Source: JAWOFN01 sp046497505 [NCBI: bacterium]
GTDB lineage: Bacteria; Blakebacterota; Blakebacteria; Blakebacterales
Assembly: GCA_046497505.1 (NCBI GenBank)
Contig: JAWOFN010000091.1
Coordinates: forward strand, 1-11,544
DNA: 11,544 bases
Reading direction: 5' to 3'
Below are positions 1 to 11,544 of this stretch, piece after piece (the first letter of the stretch is position 1; each line of letters begins with the position of its first letter). The position numbers and the translations under genes are program-made. The notes under the pieces were generated by a model. It was not told the DNA's origin and made no database searches. It saw nothing but the letters and a program-made list of their open reading frames with translations.

Positions 1-326
1 CGGGGGAGCCGAACCGTACCAAGGTGGGCCGGATCATGGAGAAGGACATCCAGGCCATCGCCGAGAGGAAGATGCCCGACCTGAACGCCGATTCCCTGGA
101 ATCCGCCATGTCGATGATCCGGGGGACCGCCCGGAGCATGGGTGTGCTGGTGGAGGGCGAAGCAGGCGAGATCGCCAGCGCCGAGGAGATCGAGGCCTCC
201 CGCGAGCAGGCCGTCGCGGCCGCCGAGGAAGAGGTGCCGCCCGGCACCGCCGAGGCGGGTGCCGAGGGTGTCGAGGGTGCCGAGGGCGGGGAAGAAGAAA
301 CCGCGCCGGCCGGAGGTGAAGCGTAA
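1..326 (+). CDS. rplK: 50S ribosomal protein L11 (5'-truncated) with acidic C-terminal tail
   Basis: L11 binds the GTPase-associated region of 23S rRNA at the base of the L7/L12 stalk and takes part in EF-G, EF-Tu and stringent-factor activity. The 5' end lies outside the window; the frame is open from base 3 and 107 codons are visible. The start of the visible protein ([11 protein letters not shown]) and the [12 protein letters not shown] block, ending near base 158, match the C-terminal rRNA-binding domain of L11, where the family normally stops at about 140 residues. The frame then continues for 55 more codons (bases 159-323), rich in Glu, Ala and Gly: 17 Glu, no Asp, one Arg and no Lys. 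The TAA at 324-326 overlaps the rplA ATG by one base (TAATG), and the last tail codons encode the rplA Shine-Dalgarno, so the two genes are probably translationally coupled. The L11 identity is firm; the role of the tail is unknown. Confidence 0.96.
   Translation, partial: GEPNRTKVGRIMEKDIQAIAERKMPDLNADSLESAMSMIRGTARSMGVLVEGEAGEIASAEEIEASREQAVAAAEEEVPPGTAEAGAEGVEGAEGGEEETAPAGGEA
258..284 (+). repeat. Three tandem 9-bp units in the rplK tail
   Basis: Three back-to-back copies of GGTGCCGAG occupy 258-266, 267-275 and 276-284; the middle copy differs by one base (GGTGTCGAG). They are in frame and encode Gly-Ala-Glu, Gly-Val-Glu and Gly-Ala-Glu. A degenerate Gly-Gly-Glu unit follows. Because the unit is a multiple of three, copy-number change would lengthen or shorten the tail without a frameshift. 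This points to replication slippage as one source of the extension. Confidence 0.8.
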
Positions 327-1033
327 TGTCCCGCAAGCACAGCAAGCGGTACAACCAGGCCTTCGCCCTGGTGGACCGGACCCATGAGTACCCGGTCCCC
401 GAGGCGGTCGGGCTGGTGAAAGAGTTCCCGACGCTGGACTTCGACGAGACCGTCGAGGTCGCCGCCCGGCTGGGTGTGGACCCGCGGCACGCCGACCAGG
501 TGGTCCGGGGGACGATGGTCCTCCCCCACGGGCTGGGCAAGAAGGTCCGGGTCGCGGTCCTCGCCAAGGGGCCCAAGGCCACCGAGGCCGAAGAGGCCGG
601 TGCCGACGTCGTGGGGAGCGAGGATCTGGCTGAGAAGATCCAGGGGGGCTGGATGGAGTTCGACGTGGCCATCACCACCCCCGACATGATGGGTGTGGTG
701 GGCCGCCTGGGCAAGGTGCTGGGTCCCCGGGGGCTGATGCCCAACCCGAAGGCGGGCACGGTGACCATGGACATCGCCAAGGCGGTCAACGACGCCAAGG
801 CAGGGAAGATCGAGTTCCGGGTGGACAAGTACGGCATCGTCCACGCCCCGCTGGGCAAGAAGAGCTTCCCCGCCGAGCAGCTGCAGGAGAACTTCATGGC
901 CTTCTATCGCGCCATCATGGGAGCGAAACCCCCGGCCGCGAAGGGGCAGTACATCCGCAGCCTGACCCTGACCACCACGATGGGCCCGGGTATCAAGGTG
1001 GACCGCGCGTCCGCCCAGGCCCTGATGCTTTGA
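326..1033 (+). CDS. rplA: 50S ribosomal protein L1
   Basis: L1 forms the mobile E-site stalk of the large subunit and helps release deacylated tRNA; in several bacteria it also represses its own operon by binding the mRNA. The 235-residue product has the usual family length. Visible signatures are [11 protein letters not shown], the [24 protein letters not shown] block (the [11 protein letters not shown] part is residues 132-142), [11 protein letters not shown], and the C-terminal [13 protein letters not shown] segment that carries the conserved rRNA-contacting threonines. The ATG at 326 is set by a near-perfect Shine-Dalgarno GGAGGTGA (312-319), six bases upstream, and by the one-base overlap with the rplK stop. 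The gene ends in TGA, 19 bases before rplJ. I see no truncation or odd residue. The operator where E. coli L1 binds lies before rplK and would be outside this window. Confidence 0.98.
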   Translation: MSRKHSKRYNQAFALVDRTHEYPVPEAVGLVKEFPTLDFDETVEVAARLGVDPRHADQVVRGTMVLPHGLGKKVRVAVLAKGPKATEAEEAGADVVGSEDLAEKIQGGWMEFDVAITTPDMMGVVGRLGKVLGPRGLMPNPKAGTVTMDIAKAVNDAKAGKIEFRVDKYGIVHAPLGKKSFPAEQLQENFMAFYRAIMGAKPPAAKGQYIRSLTLTTTMGPGIKVDRASAQALML

Positions 1034-1052
1034 CGGTCGACGGAGAGGCCCT

Positions 1053-1883
1053 ATGACTTCGGCTGAAGCACAGATCACACACGAGGAAGAACTCGCGCAG
1101 CTGGAGCGTGAACCCCGCCCGCGGAAGGTGGCGGAGGTCGCCCGGCTGAAGAAGGTGCTCGAGGGATCCAAAGGCGTCTTCCTGACCGACTTCCGTGGGC
1201 TCGACGTGGCGAAGATGAACGAGCTGCGCTCACGGTTTCGGGAAGAGGGCGTGCAGTACAAGGTCGTGAAGAACACGCTGCTCATGCGGGCCGCCGATGA
1301 TGCCGGCCTCGAGGGGTGGCTCGACGGGCTCGAGGGTCCGGTGGCCATGGCCGTGGGTCGGGACGACCCGGTGGCTCCGGCCAAGATCATCGACACCTTC
1401 CGGGAGGACCATAAGCGTGAAGGGGATTACCTGCTCTTCCAGGGCGGGATCCTTAACGGCGAGCCGATCGACGAGTCCACCTTCCACCGGCTGGCGAGTC
1501 TGCCGGGTCGGGAGGAGCTCATCGCCCAGGTGCTCTATCTCCTCACCTACCCGATGCGTGGTCTGGTGACCGTCCTCTCCGGTGTGCCCCGCAGCCTGGT
1601 GTACGCCCTGGAGGACCTGCGGAAGAAGCGGGAGAGCGGGGAGATCGAGGGGCCGGCGGAGGAAGCCGCGCCGGCAGAGGGCGAGGAGGAGAGGTCCGGG
1701 AAGACCGGAGAGACCCCCGAGGAGGAGGCCGAGAAGGAAGAGGCCGAGGAGACCGCCGGGGAAGCGGAGGACGAGGGAGAAGAAGAGAAGGCCGAAGCCG
1801 AAGAAGAGGAGCAGGAAGCAGCCGCCGAAGAATCCGCGGACGAGGCAGCCGGGGAGGAAGCGGCGGAGGAAGAAGAGAAGTAG
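1053..1883 (+). CDS. rplJ: 50S ribosomal protein L10 with long Glu-rich C-terminal tail
   Basis: L10 anchors the stalk. Its N-terminal domain binds 23S rRNA beside L11 and its C-terminal helix carries L7/L12 dimers. The product is 276 residues against the usual 165-180. Residues 1-20 are a short acidic N-terminal extension. Residues 21-151 hold the globular domain, including KGVFLTDFRGLDVAKMNELR and KVVKNTLLMRA. Residues 152-194 (PGREELIAQVLYLLTYPMRGLV to DLRKKRE) fit the L12-binding helix. Residues 195-276 are a low-complexity tail with 38 Glu, 2 Asp, 4 Lys and 1 Arg. The tail is in frame with the core and runs to a clean TAG, so I see no frameshift. The ATG at 1053 follows GGAGAGG (1042-1048). 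The 19-base gap to rplA leaves no room for an E. coli-style L10 leader unless it lies inside rplA. The identity is secure; the tail's role is unknown. Confidence 0.97.
   Translation: MTSAEAQITHEEELAQLEREPRPRKVAEVARLKKVLEGSKGVFLTDFRGLDVAKMNELRSRFREEGVQYKVVKNTLLMRAADDAGLEGWLDGLEGPVAMAVGRDDPVAPAKIIDTFREDHKREGDYLLFQGGILNGEPIDESTFHRLASLPGREELIAQVLYLLTYPMRGLVTVLSGVPRSLVYALEDLRKKRESGEIEGPAEEAAPAEGEEERSGKTGETPEEEAEKEEAEETAGEAEDEGEEEKAEAEEEEQEAAAEESADEAAGEEAAEEEEK
1635..1880 (+). other. Purine-rich, low-complexity segment encoding the L10 acidic tail
   Basis: This stretch encodes residues 195-276 of L10. From 1681 to 1880 the + strand is about 80% purine, with only two T bases, and it holds uninterrupted purine runs at 1773-1791 and 1865-1880. 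GAG and GAA codons dominate, so GGAGG-like, Shine-Dalgarno-like hexamers recur inside the reading frame. A GAGGCCGAG unit occurs at 1725-1733 and again at 1740-1748. The base composition differs sharply from the neighbouring coding sequence, but the reading frame is intact. Confidence 0.85.
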
Positions 1884-1959
1884 AGAGGGTCCGAAGAGGC
1901 CCCGCAGGACTGTTGCGCACTGCCTCTACGACCGAACGCTGAACATCAACACGGTAGCA

Positions 1960-1976
1960 CCCCGGCCCATCCGGGG
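1960..1976 (+). promoter_or_regulatory. GC hairpin in the rplJ-rplL spacer, next to the rplL ribosome binding site
   Basis: The 110-base spacer 1884-1993 contains CCCCGG (1960-1965) and CCGGGG (1971-1976) around a CCCAT loop, a perfect six-pair stem. It ends six bases before the rplL Shine-Dalgarno AAGGAGAG (1983-1990). No T tract follows, so it is not a normal terminator. It could protect or process the mRNA end, or keep the ribosome binding site open. A second, weaker pairing, AGAGGC (1895-1900) with GCCTCT (1922-1927), closes a 21-base loop. I see no convincing promoter in the spacer. The role is inferred. Confidence 0.45.
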
Positions 1977-1993
1977 ATCTCGAAGGAGAGACA

Positions 1994-2374
1994 ATGGCTG
2001 ATAAGCTTGCTGGCATCGTTGAGAGCATCGAAGGCCTCACGGTGATGGAGCTGGCGGACCTCGTGTCCGACCTGGAGGAGAAGTTCGGTGTTTCGGCGCA
2101 GGCGCCCGTCGCGGTGGCCGCTGCTGGTGCTGCCGGGCCCGCCGCCGCGGAAGAGGAGGAGCAGACCGAGTTCGACGCGGTACTCTCCGAGGTGGGCCCC
2201 AACAAGATCCAGGTGATCAAGGTGGTCCGTTCCCTTACCTCGCTGGGGCTGAAGGAGGCCAAGGACCTGGTGGACAACGCTCCCAACCCTATCAAGGAGC
2301 AGGTCCCCAAGGACGAGGCGGAAGATATCAAGAAGCAGATCGAGGAAGCAGGCGGGAAGGTCGAGATCAAGTAA
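1994..2374 (+). CDS. rplL: 50S ribosomal protein L7/L12
   Basis: L7/L12 is the multicopy stalk protein that contacts EF-Tu, EF-G, IF2 and release factors. The 126-residue product has the three standard parts: an N-terminal dimerisation domain (residues 1 to about 33), a flexible Ala/Gly-rich hinge ending in EEEEQ (about 36-57), and a C-terminal factor-binding domain (58-126). Factor-contacting residues of E. coli have clear equivalents here: K71, I72, I75, K76, R79, G85, L86 and K87, an offset of six from E. coli K65 to K81. The ATG at 1994 follows AAGGAGAG (1983-1990) with three bases between. The strong ribosome binding site fits the extra L12 copies the stalk needs. The 119-base gap to rpoB holds a terminator-like hairpin. 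Length and composition are normal. Confidence 0.98.
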   Translation: MADKLAGIVESIEGLTVMELADLVSDLEEKFGVSAQAPVAVAAAGAAGPAAAEEEEQTEFDAVLSEVGPNKIQVIKVVRSLTSLGLKEAKDLVDNAPNPIKEQVPKDEAEDIKKQIEEAGGKVEIK

Positions 2375-2415
2375 GGTGCGCCGGCACTGCCCGATCTCGA
2401 ATCTATAACGAAGTG

Positions 2416-2470
2416 ACAGCACTCCCTGAGTGCACCTGTATGGGTGTGCTCGGCAGGGGGTGCTGTTTTT
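2416..2470 (+). terminator. Terminator-like attenuator between rplL and rpoB
   Basis: ACAGCACTCCCTG (2416-2428) pairs with CAGGGGGTGCTGT (2454-2466) over 13 positions, with a single G-U pair at 2423/2459. The apical part 2429-2450 can fold into a second stem of about eight pairs around 2437-2442. A T run at 2466-2470 follows at once, so this has the form of a Rho-independent terminator on the + strand. It sits only eight bases before the rpoB Shine-Dalgarno. The E. coli operon is known to have a partial terminator at this junction that lowers polymerase expression relative to L7/L12. By analogy I read this as a leaky attenuator, because no strong promoter for rpoB is visible downstream of it. 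Confidence 0.75.
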
Positions 2471-2478
2471 GTCTGCCA

Positions 2479-2493
2479 AAGGAGTGAGCCCAC

Positions 2494-2496
<3 letters not shown>
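2479..2496 (+). promoter_or_regulatory. Ribosome binding site and GTG start of rpoB
   Basis: AAGGAG (2479-2484) lies nine bases before GTG at 2494. The encoded N-terminus [15 protein letters not shown] leads straight into the conserved RpoB start region ([14 protein letters not shown]), which supports GTG 2494 as the true start. The site is close to the 3' side of the attenuator, so a stable hairpin could also affect ribosome access. Confidence 0.8.
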
Positions 2497-10410
<7,914 letters not shown>

Positions 10411-10420
10411 GGGAGCGGTC

Positions 10421-10518
10421 AGGCCCCCAGGTCCCCGGGTCGCGGGCACCCCCCTGTGAGGGAGGTGCGACGCGGCGGACGCAGAAAGTGTGTCGAAACC
10501 GGGGAGAAGGGGCTTTTT
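10421..10518 (+). terminator. Long nested stem with T tract after rpoC
   Basis: Three nested pairings stack in the rpoC-rpsL gap: AGGCCCC (10421-10427) with GGGGCTT (10509-10515, one G-U pair), CCCCGG (10433-10438) with CCGGGG (10499-10504), and an inner hairpin, CGCG plus GCACC (10441-10450) with GGTGC and CGCG (10464-10474), closed by CCC/GGG around TGTGA. The T run 10514-10518 follows the outer 3' arm. This could be a branched terminator for the rpoBC message. The stem has internal loops and long unpaired stretches, so its efficiency is uncertain. It could also be an mRNA 3'-end stabiliser. Confidence 0.45.
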
Positions 10519-10532
10519 AGAGAGTTTGCACG

Positions 10533-10560
10533 TTGACAGAAGGGCGGCTCGGCCTATTTT
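10533..10560 (+). promoter_or_regulatory. Sigma70-type promoter for the rpsL-rpsG operon
   Basis: A perfect -35 box TTGACA (10533-10538) is followed after 16 bases by TATTTT (10555-10560), which keeps the key T, A and final T of the -10 consensus. Transcription would start around 10565-10569, giving a 5' leader of about 40 bases before the rpsL start. The box stands just downstream of the candidate rpoC terminator, so the S12-S7 operon can be expressed separately from rpoBC. It is the best promoter match I found in the window. Confidence 0.7.
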
Positions 10561-10594
10561 GCGAGTCTGTCCCAATGACGGGTCACAAGCAGTC

Positions 10595-10608
10595 GGAGCA
10601 AAGATTTG
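10595..10608 (+). promoter_or_regulatory. Ribosome binding site and TTG start of rpsL
   Basis: GGAG (10595-10598) lies seven bases before TTG at 10606. The encoded [12 protein letters not shown] is the conserved S12 N-terminus. Reading upstream in the same frame there is no ATG or GTG before an in-frame TGA at 10576-10578. TTG is therefore the only sensible start, and an unusual one for a ribosomal protein gene. Confidence 0.88.
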
Positions 10609-10977
10609 CCCACCATCAACCAGTTGGTCCGGAAGGGCCGGAAGAAGGTCAAGAGCAAGGGCAACACGCCCGCGCTGAAGGGCTCACCGCAGAAGCGGGG
10701 GGTCTGCACGCGCGTGTACACGACCACGCCCAAGAAGCCCAACTCCGCCCTCCGCAAGGTGGCACGTGTCCGTCTCACCAACCGGATGGAGGTCACGGCC
10801 TACATCCCGGGTGAGGGGCATAACCTGCAGGAGCACTCCATCGTGCTGATCCGGGGAGGCCGTGTGAAGGACCTCCCGGGCGTGCGGTACCACATCGTAC
10901 GGGGCACGCTCGATGCCAGCGGTGTCGAGGATCGTACGCAGGGGCGCTCCAAGTACGGCACCAAGCGGCCCAAGTAG
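10606..10977 (+). CDS. rpsL: 30S ribosomal protein S12
   Basis: S12 sits at the interface side of the small subunit and helps read the codon-anticodon pair at the decoding centre; it is the classic target of streptomycin-resistance mutations. The product is 123 residues, the normal length. [14 protein letters not shown] contains P42 and K43, and [12 protein letters not shown] contains K88, D89 and P91. All are the wild-type residues, so no classic streptomycin-resistance substitution is present. D89 is the aspartate that is methylthiolated in many bacteria. The gene has its own promoter upstream, starts with TTG and stops with TAG. Its stop codon is partly shared with the purine-rich rpsG ribosome binding site, and the gap to rpsG is only ten bases. 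Confidence 0.98.
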   Translation: MPTINQLVRKGRKKVKSKGNTPALKGSPQKRGVCTRVYTTTPKKPNSALRKVARVRLTNRMEVTAYIPGEGHNLQEHSIVLIRGGRVKDLPGVRYHIVRGTLDASGVEDRTQGRSKYGTKRPK

Positions 10978-10987
10978 GGGGACCTGA

Positions 10988-11458
10988 ATGCCGCGACGCA
11001 ACAGACCAGAGAAGCGGGAACTCGCACCGGACCCGGTCTACGGATCGCAGATGGTCACCCGTTTCATCAACAGCCTGATGCGCAAGGGTAAGAGGGGCCT
11101 GGCTGAAGGCATCTTCTATAACGCCCTCGAGCGCGTCAAGAACGTCTCCGGCGGTGAGGAGCTCCAGGTCTTCGAGAAGGCCGTGAGCAGCGTCAAGCCG
11201 TCGGTGGAAGTGAAGTCGAGGCGTGTCGGCGGCGCCACCTACCAGGTGCCGGTGGAGGTCCCTCGGGACCGCTCCCTGGCCCTGGCGATCCGGTGGGTCA
11301 TCGAGAGTGCCAAGAGTCGGCCGGAACACACGATGGCTCAGCGACTGGCCGCTGAGCTCCTGGCCGCATCGAAGGGTGAGGGTTCAGCGGTGAACAAGAA
11401 GGAGGACACCCACCGGATGGCCGAAGCCAACAAGGCTTTCGCCCATTACCGGTGGTAG
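10988..11458 (+). CDS. rpsG: 30S ribosomal protein S7
   Basis: S7 is a primary 16S rRNA-binding protein that starts assembly of the small-subunit head and lines the E-site mRNA channel. The 156-residue product has the standard length and landmarks: MPRRNRPEKRELAPDPVYGS at the N-terminus, VTRFINSLMRKGKRGLAEGIFYNAL, GGATYQVPVEVP in the beta-hairpin region, and the C-terminal KKEDTHRMAEANKAFAHYRW. The ATG at 10988 follows AGGGGGA (10976-10982), which overlaps the rpsL stop codon and implies translational coupling. In E. coli S7 represses its operon through a roughly 100-base rpsL-rpsG spacer; here the spacer is ten bases, so that arrangement is absent. The next gene is expected to be fusA, but it lies outside the window. 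Confidence 0.98.
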   Translation: MPRRNRPEKRELAPDPVYGSQMVTRFINSLMRKGKRGLAEGIFYNALERVKNVSGGEELQVFEKAVSSVKPSVEVKSRRVGGATYQVPVEVPRDRSLALAIRWVIESAKSRPEHTMAQRLAAELLAASKGEGSAVNKKEDTHRMAEANKAFAHYRW

Positions 11459-11495
11459 TTCCCTCCTTCCTCTGCGTGCCCTCCTGAGTTCGCCC

Positions 11496-11512
11496 TTCCG
11501 GAACTTCTAGAA
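11496..11512. promoter_or_regulatory. Two adjacent 8-bp palindromes downstream of rpsG
   Basis: TTCCGGAA (11496-11503) and TTCTAGAA (11505-11512) are both perfect palindromes, separated by one base, giving the pattern TTCnnGAA-n-TTCnnGAA. They lie in the 86-base end spacer, before a possible ribosome binding site TGAGGT (11529-11534) for a gene that starts beyond the window. An alternative reading is a short RNA stem, AGTTC (11487-11491) with GAACT (11501-11505). The tandem arrangement resembles an operator for a dimeric regulator, but I recognise no specific family and chance is possible. Confidence 0.3.
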
Positions 11513-11544
11513 CCAGCCAGCCATCGTCTGAGGTACGGGACGCC

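Noticed and set aside
34-897. 287-codon antisense frame over rplK and rplA
   Set aside because: It lies fully inside two well-supported genes and has Arg/Pro-rich composition arising from the complement of the acidic tail.
1635-1883. L10 tail as a frameshift or assembly artefact
   Set aside because: The tail stays in the same frame as the L10 core, is consistently acidic to its stop codon, and a similar independent tail occurs on L11.
1913-1941. Promoter upstream of rplL starting at TTGCGC
   Set aside because: The -35 match is weak and no acceptable -10 box occurs at 15-19 bases.
10533-10814. Small gene overlapping the rpsL start in another frame
   Set aside because: Its putative TTG start is the -35 box of the promoter, and it runs through rpsL in the wrong frame without any recognisable family.

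Overview
This window is a conserved bacterial housekeeping region. All genes lie on the + strand: the 3' end of rplK, then rplA, rplJ, rplL, rpoB, rpoC, rpsL and rpsG. The L11/L10 ribosomal-stalk cluster runs into the RNA polymerase beta and beta' genes and then into the start of the str (S12-S7) operon. I see no mobile element, CRISPR array, tRNA or rRNA gene, and no unknown protein family.

Organism. The DNA is GC-rich with strongly GC-biased third codon positions. RpoB has a beta-i4-like and a helical beta-i9-like insertion, and RpoC has an SI3-type insertion inside the trigger loop. The RpoC stretch MAKPQK...IIENPI with [10 protein letters not shown], and the RpoB stretch [14 protein letters not shown], resemble the Bacteroidota/FCB side of the tree. 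The high GC would fit a Gemmatimonadota-like member. The placement is an inference from remembered sequences.

Layout. 1-326: C-terminal part of L11 with an acidic tail that the family normally lacks; its stop overlaps the rplA start. 326-1033: L1. 1053-1883: L10 with an 82-residue Glu/Ala tail. 1884-1993: spacer with a small GC hairpin. 1994-2374: L7/L12. 2375-2493: spacer holding a strong terminator-like hairpin with a T tract, a probable attenuator separating abundant stalk proteins from polymerase. 2494-6279 and 6280-10410: RpoB (GTG start) and RpoC, directly abutting. 10411-10605: a long nested stem ending in a T tract, then a TTGACA-N16-TATTTT promoter and a 5' leader. 10606-10977: S12, starting at TTG. 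10988-11458: S7. 11459-11544: spacer with two adjacent 8-bp palindromes, probably leading to fusA beyond the window.

How the genes work together. L11, L10 and L12 form the GTPase-associated stalk that recruits translation factors, L1 forms the E-site stalk, S12 and S7 build the decoding centre and the small-subunit head, and RpoB and RpoC form the polymerase active centre. The region therefore sets ribosome and polymerase output together, with candidate control points at the rplL-rpoB and rpoC-rpsL junctions.

The best leads for something not routinely described are the paired acidic C-terminal tails on two neighbouring stalk proteins (L11 and L10), the rplL-rpoB attenuator with a possible competing fold, and two substitutions in RpoB at positions that are His/Asp in most bacteria I can recall. 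I found no evidence for a wholly new system.
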